Translations under genes and position numbers: made by a program | Shown here: piece after piece, positions 46,047 to 58,029 of the stretch | How positions within the stretch are numbered: position 1 is the stretch's first letter | Layout of the letters: the number at the start of each line of letters is the position of its first letter | The notes under the pieces: model-generated | What the model was told of the DNA's origin: nothing | What the model saw: the letters and a program-made list of their open reading frames with translations, nothing else | Database searches by the model: none | Source of the DNA: Rhinopithecus roxellana | Lineage: Eukaryota; Chordata; Mammalia; Primates; Cercopithecidae | DNA: 64,000 nt | Assembly: GCF_007565055.1 (NCBI RefSeq) | Contig: NC_044565.1 | Span: 43,011,211-43,075,210 of the forward strand | Direction of reading: 5' to 3'

Positions 46047-46645
46047 CTAACTACAATCAAAACAAAAAAGAAGGAAAATTTAACAGTAGATTCTTATTTT
46101 AGTGTGGTTTTCACATAGAGTTGGTGATCTCATGGGCAAATACGGTACATCTAAAACACAATGCCCACATGTAACAGTTTAGTTTGTCTCTCAAATGAAT
46201 GGCAATATTATACAAAACCATGTTTACATTTGGTAGAAAAGTGCCAAAGAGTTTTGCTAAAGGAAGAGAGGAACCTGACTTAAATGTGGAAATCTGGCAA
46301 ACTGCACCTAACCTGCAGAAACTCAGTTTGATATTTCAGAAAATTAGAAATTTAATATAGCTATTAAGCAATAGGTAAGATTTTCAAGGTAGGGATAAGT
46401 GAGAAGAAAATTATTTAAATTCTGTGGCCTTTCCCACATGGAGCTTCTGTTTTGTTTGTTTTATGGTACATTGTGGTTTTAGTTCACCTTTCATAGCCTC
46501 CAATAGTCACCAGGTTTTCCTCTAGACGTTTTGAATGGGTTTTCTGTGTGCGATATTTTATTACAATTTACAAATGTGTTCCTCTGTTAAGTCCCACTTT
46601 CTCATAAAGGATTCTGCAATCAGAGAACTTCAGGAAGTCCTATAA
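46047..46645. other. Unassigned DNA
   Basis: About 600 bp between the minisatellite and an Alu; no recognised feature. Confidence 0.4.
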
Positions 46646-46654
46646 AAGTTTGTT

Positions 46655-46928
46655 GATGGGTGTGGTGGCTTACGCCTCTAATCCCAGCACTTTGGGAGGC
46701 CAAGACAGGTGGATCACTTGAGGTCAGCCTGGCCAACATGGTGAAACCCTGTCTCTACTAAAAATACAAAAGTTAGCCCGGTGTGGTGGTGTATGCTTGT
46801 AATCCCAGCTACTCCAGACGTTGAGGCAGGAGAACCGCTTGAACCTGGAAAGTGGAGATTGCAGTGAGCTAACATCGTGCCACTGCACTCCAGCCTGGGC
46901 AAGAGTGAGACTCTGTCTCAAAAAAAAA
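46655..46928 (+). mobile_element. AluS-grade SINE, small deletion
   Basis: Plus-strand Alu lacking about 15 bases after 'cacttgaggtca' (joined to 'gcctggcc'). The TSD 'aagtttgt' is at 46646 and 46930. Confidence 0.91.
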
Positions 46929-46937
46929 GAAGTTTGT

Positions 46938-48849
46938 CACAAGACAGACAGCCTAGTAAACTTTGCTATTGTAGTGCTGCTCCTCTAATAAAGTGGCAAC
47001 CACATTCTTTGAGAAATGACTGTAGTTCTTCTGTTGTGAATTCAATTACACAAATTATACAGACAAGTTTAACATTCTTTAAATGGAAACAGGGTGTTGA
47101 AGCCACAAAACAGCTTTTCACATGGTACACATATAAAACCTAACTCAAAATGCACTTAAGTCCCATTCTCAGTTTCTACAAACTATCTTTCCCTTGAAAA
47201 TTCAGGATTCTTCCAGTGGGTATCGCTGGAAACAAAATAATCATAAGTTTTTTTTCATGGTTTGTAAATTTTAAGACGAAAGATGGTAAGTAAATCATTC
47301 ATACATTAAGAACGATTACCAGCCTGTAAAGGGGGATGCAGAATTACCTTAGATATATTACCCACAATGCTTTTCAGGATGGCAGCTAATTACCAGCAGA
47401 AAGGTCATGCAAAAAATAATGTGATTAGAAGAGGCTGAAGGGAAAAAATAGCCACATATTTGGACATAGACCAAATTCCCTTTTTGCCACTGTAACTGAA
47501 AACCATTGCTTCAATATTTAATGAAACGCTTATGCTGCAGCACCTGGTCACATTGTCAGCACTGCCTAACCACTGCCTCCCCCGTGGGTCATTACTGCAA
47601 CCATCTGAAAGGGGGCAAAGTGTTCATCGACGACAATAATGCCAGTCTTTAAGAATCTACAGCTACAAAACAGCAGGAGACAGAGTTACTTTGGCTTTGA
47701 TCTTGGGAAAAATGGCTGGGGGCAAAATGCTGTTTCCTACCATCAGAGACTATACAGTTAGCAATAATTCTGTAAGTCAAAGCTATTCACAGGACTCAAC
47801 TTGGCTGCCCTGCTTTGCTTTCTCTCTCCCCTTGCAGAAAGCTAGCAGCTCCTGGTGAGAGATCCTTGTCAACACGAAAACACTAGTTCACGCTACCCTG
47901 CTAATGATCCAATGCATCAATACCTCAAACAATCACAACAAGCAGATGTCCTAAGTTAATATAGACTTCCCTGGGATTTTCCTAGTGAAACATGGCTTTA
48001 AAAGGCATTAGTCTTTTGTCCTCACTAGAGAACGGCTAAATCCTGGCACCAATTCCTTGGGTATGTGAACCTCAGCCTAATGGAATTTAATTACTTTAGT
48101 GGTATTAATCATCTGTACAGTAGAGCAAAGAGTATTTTATTACCACTTTTAAGGGTTATCGGCACATTTATTTCAAATGAACTGTCAAATTGCATTACGT
48201 GTAAGGCATGCCAGTTTTGAATTCTACAGCTCAGGTGAAAATAAATTTACAGTTTAAAACTCTTCCCCCATCATCAGCATCCCACCCATTCATAGTAGCA
48301 GCACATATGTAAGGCTCTCAAAATTAAAAGAAACTAAGTGTTGAATTAGCTATTCATTTTTTACTCTCTGGTTTTATTCCTTATTCCAATCATTTTGACT
48401 ACTCATTTGCAAAGGTTGCTTTATACCAAGGACCCCAGGAACACCAATTGGCATCAAATAGGCTGTGACACCATTACAGGCTTAGTTACAGAAAAGTGAG
48501 GCTAATCTTGTCCATTATCAGGCAACAAGCACCAGTTCAATAATATAAGATTCCTCCAATTCACACCATGTAGCAACTGCTTTTGTTTTTGTTCATATTC
48601 AGGGAAAATGAATGTATGCTTTTCTCTTCTCTTGGTTGTTTTTAGCCCATATGAATTGTTCTATAAAGAACTCTAAGAAACTCTTGCATCATTTATAAAG
48701 CTCTCCTCCTGTGCTAAATAGATTCAACAGTGGATTGCAAGATGCCAGACTCAGGTTAATTCTATAGACTTCAACAAACTTTCTGTTTGTCATAAAGCAT
48801 TTCTACAGAATTTTGGTACAAGAAAAATGCAGGACAAACTCCTACACAT
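46938..48849. other. Repeat-free block, candidate regulatory DNA
   Basis: 1.9 kb with no recognisable transposon. It contains homeodomain-type cores ('cagctaattaccagc' at 47383, 'tttaattactttag' at 48087), 'gcagcacctggtcac' at 47536 and 'gtattaatcatctgtac'. No frame over 90 residues lies wholly inside it. It is the best candidate for conserved enhancers, by appearance only. Confidence 0.4.
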
Positions 48850-49090
48850 GTGGTGGGAGAGCTTTCTAGGGCTCCAGAATCAGATTGCCTCAGTGTTAAT
48901 GCCCCTAGTATTACTTATGATCTTCTCAATAAATTCCTTCACCTCCTCAGTTTCCTCATCTGTAAAATGGGAACAGAAGTACAGGTTTATGTTAAGGGTC
49001 AAAGACAATGATCCATATATAAATAAAATAATCCTAGCACAATTTCTGGTGCATTGTGGGCCCTGTTATATTGTTGTTCTGATTATAAGG
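48850..49090 (+). mobile_element. MIR SINE
   Basis: 'ggctccagaatcagattgcc', 'cagtttcctcatctgtaaaa', 'tgggaacagaagtacaggtt' and 'cctagcacaatttctggtgc' are in MIR order. The 93-residue frame across it is not a gene. Confidence 0.78.
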
Positions 49091-50399
49091 AGAATACATG
49101 ATATTTGAAAAGCCATATATCCCACCTTCTCATATGGTTCAATGTCAGCGTTGAACAGATTCCACATAAATTGCACTGACTTCTAAGACATCTTCATTTG
49201 TTTCCCTTCCCCAACCCACCCCTCCTCCACTGAAGTCCTTATAGTCCCCGACCTGTTCCACATCCACCTGTTTAAGGCATTTTCCACTCATCTCATTTCA
49301 GAGACATTCTGCAGTGAGAAGCAAATGAGAGCAATTTGTGACATGAGATACCGCATGTGCAAAAGACACATAATTAGTGTCAAAATGGATGCATTTGCTT
49401 TTTAAAGTCTATTTGTCCTGTGATTTCAAATGAATCAAGCTGCTATATCTCTCTCAACAGCTTCATACTACTCCATAATGAATTAAATGGCTCCTTTGAA
49501 AAAACAGTGTAAGCTTTATGAATAAAATGCTTTTTCAAATGTTGGGATAAGAAGGACTTAAAAAGACTCTTATGTCTAGTACCCCTTCGTTTAAAGATCT
49601 TCTCCAAACTCAGAATCTTTGAAAGAAAAGCATTCTCCAAGAAAGAAAAAAAAAAAAAAAAAAAAAAAAACACTTTTTTTCATCTTTCCAAACGTTATAA
49701 TTACCAGTGGGGGGTAGAAAAAATCTACAGTATTCAGCAAAGGCAGAATAGGACCCTGAATTTCCCTACCCGTGCTTAGTACTCTGATGTCCTAAACATG
49801 CAATCAAGGCCCCAAATTCTTTTCAAAGACATTTCATAAGAGAGGAAAGAATGTTCCATTCGAAGCTCTAAATGTTTAGATGCTACTATTCATGTCCTCT
49901 ATTTCTCTCTCTCTCTCTTTCTTTTGTGAATACCTTTGTTTGGTATTGAAATAATATACCCTCTGAGTCCATTCTCTTAACTGTACTTTCAAATAAGCTT
50001 GGTTCCTCTAAGCTTCCCAAACCTTGGTCTTTACTAATCTCTTTTGGAAAAAAGAAACAAAAAATGTTTGCACCTGAATAACAGTAGTCTCTGGAAAAGG
50101 CAGAAAACCACCTAAATGTTTGGAAGACCAAAACTACAAGTGATTAAAAGAGAGAATATTAATGAATAGCTTAATTCAGATTATTTGCAAAGTCCAATTT
50201 CTAGTAATGAGGTATGCTTCATATTTCAAGAGGAAGTTAAAATTAGTGCTAGGTTTATGGGACTAATCTTTCCCTATTTGAATATGTAAAAAACAAAGAT
50301 AAAGAAAGTCCCAGATTCCATGCAGTGTTCCATGGGAATCAAGTTTTTTTCCTCATTGTCACTTGCATTATAAAAAGTAATATTATTGTGAATCCTGAA
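49091..50399. other. Unassigned DNA with A and CT runs
   Basis: 26-A run at 49648-49671 and a CT run at 49901-49920. 49276-49400 is a further possible conserved patch ('aagacacataattagtgtc'). No repeat family identified. Confidence 0.35.
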
Positions 50400-50560
50400 A
50401 AATAGGCTTATATAGTGAAAGGTCTAGAATTGAATCCTCATTCCTTTTCATTCTTTCAACTATAAACTCTGTTTCTTCATTTCTGAAATAAAGATAATGT
50501 TAATCTTTTTAAGAAGCACACGAGGATAAATGAGATAAAATTTATACGCCAAGTTAAACT
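50400..50560 (+). mobile_element. MIR-like fragment
   Basis: 'gtctagaattgaatcctcat', 'aactctgtttcttcatttc', 'gaaataaagataatgttaat' and 'gaggataaatgagataaaat' match MIR order on plus at high divergence. Confidence 0.6.
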
Positions 50561-50780
50561 ACATAAATCCAACATTTTATAAAATGACAAGTATATTAAA
50601 AGAAAAATAAAATAATTTCATTTCTTTTCTTAGAGGAAGCCCCAGGCTTCACAATAGTGAGCTCAGCCATTATTTCTAGGTAATAGGCACAAAGTTTCCA
50701 TGGTAGTGAAAAAAGTCTTTTATATAATCTACATGCTCCAGCCTGGAATTCCTTTCTGGTAATATATATGTTCTCTTTCT

Positions 50781-51087
50781 TTTTTTTTTTTTTTTTTTTT
50801 TTTTTGAGACGGAGTCTCGCTCTGTCGCCCGGGCTGGAGTGCAGTGGCCAGACCTCAGCTCACTGCAAGCTCCGCCTCCCGGGTTTACGCCATTCTCCTG
50901 CCTCAGCCTCCCGAGTAGCTGGGACTACAGGCGCCCGCCACCTCGCCCCGCTAGATTTTTGTATTTTTTAGTAGAGACGGGGTTTCACCGGGTTAGCCAG
51001 GATGGTCTCGATCGCCTGACCTCGTGATCCGGCCGCCTCGGCCTCCCAAAGTGCTGGGATTACAGGCTTGAGCCACTGCGCCCGGCC
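50781..51087 (-). mobile_element. AluY, cercopithecid type
   Basis: Young reverse-oriented Alu with about 24 T. The TSD 'atatgttctctttct' (50766-50780) recurs with one change at 51088-51102. Confidence 0.95.
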
Positions 51088-51367
51088 ATATGTTTTCTTT
51101 CTATACTGAGAAAACATATAATGCAATTTGTTTCGTTAATTAGGAAAAAAGGATGAGAGACTTTATTTTACACTTTTGTGTCACCATAAATGGACATAAA
51201 CTTACAGTAAATGTTATATGTTGATTGGGACCAGAGGCCCAGGGTAAATACACAACGTGGGAAAGAATAAGACCACTAGCCTGGAAGTTCTGCTTCCATT
51301 ACTGACGTTCCCATTCATTTCTTTTAAATCTGCAACACTTTTCTGACCAATCCAGAAAACTAATTTT

Positions 51368-51505
51368 GTTTTGTTTTGTTTTGTTTTGGTAGAGACGGGG
51401 TTTCACCACATTAGACATGATGGTCTCGATCTCCTGACCTCGTGATCCGCCGGTCTCGGCCTCCCAAAGTGCTGGGATTACAGGCGTGAGCCACCGCGCC
51501 AGGCC
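51368..51505 (-). mobile_element. Half-Alu: left monomer with its own A-tail
   Basis: Only the left monomer of a Y-grade Alu is present, ending at the mid linker in an (AAAAC)n tail (read as TTTTG on plus). 'aactaatttt' at 51358-51367 and 51514-51523 acts as a TSD, so this looks like an insertion of a half-length copy rather than a later deletion. Eight extra bases, 'ggtcagat', sit between the Alu 5' end and the TSD. Confidence 0.88.
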
Positions 51506-51523
51506 GGTCAGATAACTAATTTT

Positions 51524-52399
51524 AAGTGTATCATTCCAAACTTCAGCTAATACATTAAGTTGCTACTTATTTTATTGTAGACATCAATCACCCAATGTTC
51601 TTTATTGCGATGTTTTGGGGGGAAAAAAAAGTGACTTCCTGCTTATTAAAACTTATTGGGGGAAATAAATTATCTTTCTGTAAATTCATCCCCAATTTAC
51701 TCATTTTTCCACATTCCTCTGGTATTTTCATTCTCTGCTTGCCATGTCTTAAGGTGCACTGACTGAAATTAGACTCGGTATTCTGGATAAAAGTATATCA
51801 TTATTTGATATCACATCAACTTAATATTTCCATATTATTTTCTCTCTTTTTAAATGCACTCTGGAGTCCTATTTGCCTTCCTAACTGCCTCTGTGTGATG
51901 AGGAGACTTCATTGAGCTTTCCAAGATGACTCCTAATTCATTTAAACAGCACATACTGTTTTAATCATATCTGTTTTCACAGATACCACATATTTTTATG
52001 AACTGTTCTTTTGCTAACTTTAGCTTTCTTTTATGTGAAATGTTCTAGGTCAGATAAGTAATACAGTATTCAAAGATATAATGATAAAAAGTTATGTTAG
52101 CTCAGTAGCAAAAAAATTGATGCTTCAAACGCAATGTTAATTATTTCTACAAATACATGAGAATTACATTAAAAGATTTTCATATGAGTGAATATTGAAA
52201 TATTTAACACTTATGAAAGAGATTTATGTGCTTCTCTTGTTTTTCGTAAGTGTCTTTGCCATTTTACTAATTAACCAAAGATATCTGTGTTTAGACACAT
52301 TTTATATCCATCACAGTCTATGCTCTTTCTACATTACTTTTTCCTGCAGTAAAATTAAAGCATTCAGTTCTATACACTAATCTTCTTCTAGGTAACAGA
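51524..52399. other. Unassigned DNA
   Basis: No confident repeat or exon in about 880 bp. Confidence 0.35.
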
Positions 52400-52520
52400 T
52401 TGCAATATTTTGAATACAAAAGTATGAGACAGGAAAATGGGACTTTTGGGCTCTCATCCCAGATCTTCCGCCCAATGTGTGCTGTGCTCCTGGATATATA
52501 CTGCCTTCTCAGTTTGCCTC
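52400..52520 (+). mobile_element. Possible MIR fragment
   Basis: 'gggctctcatcccagatctt', then 'gcctcagttaacttgttcag' fit a MIR core only loosely. Confidence 0.35.
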
Positions 52521-53028
52521 AGTTAACTTGTTCAGAGAATAGATGTTGCAGTTTTAAGTGACTTGCAGGACATCACAATTTTCACGTTTTTTTTTTTTTT
52601 TTTTTTTTAATGTGATTCCCGGTTATTTTCCCCCAGATTGTATTTGAGCATTCCTAATCACATCTTTCCATACCTACCTAAAATTATGATTGGTGAAAAT
52701 GCGCCCCATGCCACAGTCTCAGACTTAAGTTTTGTGGCTGAACTCCATTGCTAAACCATTTCTAGTTCTTTCTAACCAATTTCAGTTTTCAAAGCGTATT
52801 AATTACCGCAAAATTAAAAGAAGATATTTTGTTCCCCATACTCATACTTTTCATGATCCCAAAGCCTTTCTTTTCAAATTTTATCCTGTTTTATTTGGAA
52901 AGAAGTATCATTTTGTCACTTCTTTAAAGCAACAGTTTAATGACATCCTACTTTTGCCCTATCAGCATGCCTATCACCCACTTTCAGATAAAATGTGCTC
53001 AGGACATTAAAAAAAAAAAAACAAAAAA
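52521..53028. other. Unassigned DNA with a T run
   Basis: 23 T at 52586-52608 with no SINE body attached; a 92-residue plus frame at 52732-53010 has no recognised domain. Confidence 0.35.
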
Positions 53029-53072
53029 ATTCTATTAGTGGCCTCAGTATAATTCTATTAGTGGTCTCAGTA
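53029..53072 (+). repeat. Two-copy 23-bp tandem duplication
   Basis: 'attctattagtggcctcagt' at 53029 recurs as 'attctattagtggtctcagt' at 53052, differing by one base. Confidence 0.9.
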
Positions 53073-53102
53073 AAGCATAATTAGTAAAATAAAGATATAT
53101 GC

Positions 53103-53398
53103 GGCCGGGCGCGGTGGCTCAAGCCTGTAATCCCAGCACTTTGGGAGGCCGAGACGGCCGGATCACGAGGTCAGGAAATCGAGACCATCCTGGCTAACAC
53201 GGTGAAACCCCGTCTCTACTAAAAAATACAAAAAACTAGCCGGGCGAGGTGGCGGGCGCCTGTAGTCCCAGCTACTCGGGAGTCTGAGGCAGGAGAATGG
53301 CGTAAACCCGGGAGGCGGAGCTTGCAGTGAGCTGAGATCCGGCCACTGCACTCCAGCCCGGGCGACAGAGCGAGGAGTCTCCAAAAAAAAAAAAAAAA
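53103..53398 (+). mobile_element. AluY, cercopithecid type
   Basis: Young plus-strand Alu; the usual 'gagactccgtctc' before the tail is altered to 'gaggagtctcc'. 'agatatatgc' before it resembles 'agatatgcat' after it. Confidence 0.94.
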
Positions 53399-53531
53399 GA
53401 TATGCATATACTTAGATATAATGTATTAGATATAAATTTCGATTACATAATTTTTTCAAATAGTTACTGTGTTCCCTTGAATCACCCCAATTGTATATTA
53501 ATTTAGTTACTCATTGAAAAATGTGGTGACC

Positions 53532-54145
53532 TTTTTTTTTTTGAGATGGAGTTTCACTCTTGCCGCCCAGGCTGGAGTGGAATGGTGTGATCTCGGCTCA
53601 CTGCAACCTCTGCTTCCTGGGTTCAAGCAATTCTCCTACCTCAGCTTCCCAAATGGCTGGGATTACAAGCTCCCACCACTATGCCTGGCTAATTTTTGTG
53701 TTTTTTTTTTTTGTTTTTTTTTTTTTTTTGAGACGGAGTCTTGCTCTGTCACCCAGGCTGGAGTGCAGTGGCCGGATCTCAGCTCACTGCAAGCTCCTTC
53801 TCTCGGGTTTATGCCATTCTCCTGCCTCAGCCTCCCGAGTAGCTGGGACTACAGGCGCCCGCCACCTCGCCCGGCTAGTTTTTTGTATTTTTTAGTAGAG
53901 ACGGGGTTTCACCGTGTTAGCCAGGATGGTCTGGATCTTCTGACCTCGTGATCCGCCCGTCTCGGCCTCCCAAAGTGCTGGGATTACAGGCTTGAGCCAC
54001 CGCGCCCAGCAATTTTTGTATTTTTAGTAGAGATGAGGTTTCTTCATGCTGGCCAGGCTGGTCTCAAACTCCTGACCTCAGGCGATTCACCCGTCTCGGC
54101 CTCCAAAGGTGCTGGGATTACAGGCATGAGCCACCACACCCAGCC
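53532..54145 (-). mobile_element. AluS (outer) interrupted by AluY
   Basis: Right arm 53532-53705 and left arm 54011-54145 make one reverse-oriented AluS. The break falls in the mid A-rich linker, where the inner AluY landed. The 145-residue frame read across both elements is an Alu artefact. Confidence 0.93.
53706..54010 (-). mobile_element. AluY (inner), cercopithecid type
   Basis: Young Alu in the same orientation as its host; the TSD 'aatttttgtgttttt' (53691-53705) recurs as 'aatttttgtattttt' (54011-54025). Confidence 0.94.
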
Positions 54146-54237
54146 TGTGACTCATTTTTATAAAGAGAAATAAAACAGAAAAGAGAGTGGATACATGGAT
54201 TGAAACACAAATAGCACATTGTAGATAAATATTGCTG

Positions 54238-56480
54238 ACTCATTCATTTAGTTCATTCTATAGATATCTATGAGTATGTATTATGTACAAAGCACTATAT
54301 CTTTTAGCTGGGGCTATAAGAGTGAACAAAACAGGAAAACCCTTTTCTCTCATAGAGCTTACAAACAAACAAGAAATACGAATTCACTTGCCTGACTACC
54401 CTAGGCACTGGCAGTTTTTGTCGGTCAAAAATGGTCATTATCTACAATTTAGTGTGGTTTGTCCTAAATTATATGTCAGATGGTGAGAAGTCACATCAAG
54501 AATAATAAAGCTGGTGTAAAAGAGAGTGATTATATGTAGGATATTACTCTTTTAAATTCGGTAGTCAGGGAAGAAAGAACCTTACATAAGCAAGAAAGCA
54601 AAATGATACAGATCTCTCTGGGAAGAGCATTTAAAGATCTGAAGTGGGATTGGGTTTAGTTATTGAGAGCCAGCCTCAGCACCATTGTAGCTACAGCAGG
54701 TTGGGCAAGAGGGAAGAGTGGAAGAGGGTGAGGTCAGTGAGGTAGAAGCGGCAAGATCATGGAGGGTCATGTGGCCACAACAAGGAGTTTGATTTTACTC
54801 CAATAAGACTCAAAGTTTTGGGATGTCTTTGAGTATAGAAGTAAAATGATGCAATTTACTTTTAAATGAGATCATCCTGTTTGCTAGGTTGAGAATAGCA
54901 TCTAAAAGGACAGTGAAAATAGCAAAGGCAGGAAGACAAATTAGAAAGCTCTTTCAACAATCCAAGTAAAAAAATAAGGGTGGCACAGACCAGATAGGTA
55001 GAAGTAAGGTGGTGAGAAGCAGCCATATTTGGGATGTAAACTGGAGATAGTGCTGCCAGGTCTTACTACGGATTGGGTATAGGCTGAGAGAGAACAGAGT
55101 GGAGTGAGTCAAGATCACTGCACGGTGTTTGACCTAAGCAAATGCAAGAATGGAGCTGCCTTTAACTAATGTGTGGAAGATGCAGGTTTGGTGAGCAGGG
55201 TGGAAAAATCTGAATTCAGTTTGGAACATGATGAATTAATGGAACTTATTAGGCACTCAAGTGGGGATATCAAGTAAACAGATACATAGATTTTGAGTTC
55301 AGAGGAGTAGTATAGGAGGGGGACATGGGTTTTAGAGTTACCAACTTTTAAATGGTATGTAAACTAATGAATGACAACACTAGATGGTGTCACCTAAGGA
55401 GCGATTACAGAAAATGAAGTGATGAAAGCTAAGGACTGAACCTGGAAATAGTTCCATATTAGGATGTCGGGAGGATGGGGATGAAGCAGCAAATGACTAC
55501 TGAGAAAGGGATAATCAAGGAAAGAGATGTGTCCTGAAGGCCAGGTGCAAAAAGGATTTCAGGAAGGAGGGAGCTGATTAACTGTGTCAGATATTGTATA
55601 TGGGCCATGTCAGAAGAAGAATCAGATTTAGCCATTAAATTTAGAAATGCACTGCTGACAGTGACTAGAATTAGCCATGGGATTCAGAAACTCACTGGGG
55701 ACATTGACAAGAATTAGCCATTAGATTTAGGAGTTCTTTGATGACATTGACAAAAATTGTTTTGATGAAACAATGGAAATGAATACCTGGCTGGAGTAGT
55801 TGCAAGTGAGAATATTGGAAGGAAATTACTAGAGACAACTTTTAAAAAAGAGTTTTCTGGCCGGGCGCGGTGGCTCAAGCCTGTAATCCCAGCACTTTGG
55901 GAGGCCGAGATGGGCGGATCACGAGGTCAGGAGATCGAGACCATCCTGGCTAACATGGTGAAACCCCATCTCTACTAAAAAATACAAAAACTAGCCGGGC
56001 GAGGTGGCGGGCGCCTGTAGTCCCAGCTACTCGGGAGGCTGAGGCAGGAGAATGGCATAAACCCGGGAGGCAGAGCTTGCAGTGAGCTGAGATCCGGCCA
56101 CTGCACTCCAGCCTGGGCAACAGAGTGAGACTCCGTCTCGGAAAAAAAAAAAAAAAAAAAAAGAGTTTTCTTATAAAAACAAACAAGCAGTATAGTAGGA
56201 AGCAGGGCATTTGCAGGTAAGAGAATTTTTTAAAATAATAGATGATATGACATCACATTTATTTTGCTGATGGGAGTGGCCAGGTACAGAGGGAACAAGT
56301 GCTAGTGCAGGAGAGAGAAAAAATAATTGCTGGAAAAAATTTCTCGAATGGGGGGAGGAAATGGAATCGAGTGTAGGAGCTAGAGGTTGGCCTTTGGAAA
56401 GACATGGGTAATTTATCCACAAAAACAGCAGGGGAGGTAGAATGTGAAAATACTCTGCCAAAGGAATATGAGAGTGACTA
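54238..56480 (-). mobile_element. L2 LINE, ~1.9 kb fossil with reverse-transcriptase region
   Basis: Reverse L2 from its 3' end ('atgtacaaagcactatatc', 'agtgaacaaaacagg', 'catagagcttacaaac') through the C-terminal coding region ('caagtggggatatcaagtaa', 'ttgagttcagaggagtagta', 'ctgattaactgtgtcag') to about 56480. On the coding strand the region corresponds to the L2 reverse-transcriptase C-terminal half, but it is riddled with stops. An AluY at 55859 splits it. It is the longest ancient repeat here. Confidence 0.78.
55859..56162 (+). mobile_element. AluY, cercopithecid type
   Basis: Young Alu inserted in the L2 fossil, with a perfect 15-bp TSD 'aaaaaagagttttct' (55844-55858 and 56157-56171, overlapping the tail). 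Confidence 0.96.
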
Positions 56481-56899
56481 GACTAAGGTAATATACTGGG
56501 ATTTCCAGTAGTACTAAGGTTCAGTTGGGGTTAGTGTTAAAGTGGATTACTGGCATGGCTGTGAGTTTTCTCCAGAAATACTCAGATGAGCATGCAGCAG
56601 TGGAGAGATGATGTAAACAAGGTGGAAATATGTCTAGGTAAAAGGAAGAGAGAGAGAGAGAACATGGAACTTAATGATTGCAATCATGGACCATGGGATC
56701 TAATAGAAGTAATGAGGATACAAAGGAGATGATTCCAAAAAAAAAAAAAAGTAAAAATGATTCATGGAACTCTTATGGGAAAGCTGAGATACTAGAAGGA
56801 AGTAGGGCGCTGGCAGGATTAATGGTGGTCAGAGAGCAATCAGCTTGAAATTGAGATGATAGTAACGGGTAGAGTCGTTGTTATTAGCAAGATGTAGCA
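56481..56899. other. Unassigned DNA with a GA run
   Basis: (GA)n at 56645-56661 and 15 A at 56737; may include further decayed L2. Confidence 0.4.
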
Positions 56900-57069
56900 T
56901 AACAGTTTTCAGAGTCACCCAGAAAGCTTGCTAAGGGATTGCTGGGCTTCACATTACAGAGTTTCAGATTCCAGGTTTAGGGCTGAGCTCCCAAATTTGG
57001 ATTTCTAATAAGTACTCTGTGATGCTGTGTCTGTCAGTCTGAGGTCTACACTGAGAATCACTGATCTGG
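56900..57069 (+). mobile_element. MER5A (hAT-Charlie MITE)
   Basis: Near full-length non-autonomous element: 'ttttcagagtcacccagaaa', 'gattgctgggcttcacatta', 'agagtttcagattccaggtt', 'aatttggatttctaataag' and 'actgagaatcactgatctg' follow MER5A order. The terminal inverted repeats are decayed. Confidence 0.82.
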
Positions 57070-58029
57070 GTTGTGAGCATGGGTCAAGGAACTTGGAGGC
57101 TGAAGTATTAGAAGATCACCCACTTAATGAATACATGAACAGAGCTAAATCAATCCACACAGAAATCTTTATTCAGTCACTAATTGTGAATCCAATATTA
57201 AGTCTGCTCTGAAGTCTTATACAGAATTAAAAAACAAAACAAATACACATACATGAAATCAAGAAATGCCTTCACTTCTGTGAGACAACATTTTAAAATA
57301 ATGTCTGTCCCACAGGCAGATGCAGCACATTTATGGGCTAATTTATTCTGTTGCAAATTATAGAATTCCTGGTGTGCTTTTTCTCCAGAGCAAAAGACAC
57401 GTATTTTTGAAATACAACACATAAGTTAATGTTAAATATCTAGGAGCTCATTACCTAAAATTTTACGTAACTATTTCCTAAAGTGAATAATATCACCAAA
57501 TTCATACTTGCAAAAACTTGGATTTTCATATATTTATTAATATTGTATGATGAAGTCAGATCAACAAAGAACATTCCTGTATGGTAATACTATCACCATC
57601 CAAACAGAAAGCCTTCGACACCAGCTTTGTTATAGAGTATTTTAGTTGTGGTGCCTTCTAACTCAGACCCTCAATTATCTTTGAGTCACTTACAACCCTT
57701 GAAAATCTGAAAAAAACCATGGACTCTTTCTCTACATATTACAATTCTCTACAAATTATATTATCCATATAATTTCAGGGAGTTTAAGGACCCTATGAAG
57801 CACATCCATGCTAAGTATCTTCAATCTAATGGAAAAATGACCATAGATAGAACTGCAGCAAAAACACCTTTTGTATCTTTCCTCTGTCCGTATCGCACGC
57901 CATCCTTTTTACGTAAACTTATTTTGTTTAAAAAATCTAATATGTTTTCTAGGCACAAGAAATTTTATGAATATATCTTTGGTTATCAAAATTAAATCAA
58001 CAAAAACTGAACTAAACATAAATTTTCTT
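57070..58029. other. Unassigned AT-rich DNA
   Basis: No repeat or exon recognised in 960 bp; short frames of 61-74 residues are unremarkable. Confidence 0.4.

Noticed and set aside
53514..53951. 145-residue frame
   Set aside because: Translation of two nested Alus; the familiar 'CLSLPSSWDYRRPPPRPA' string is an Alu artefact seen many times in this window.
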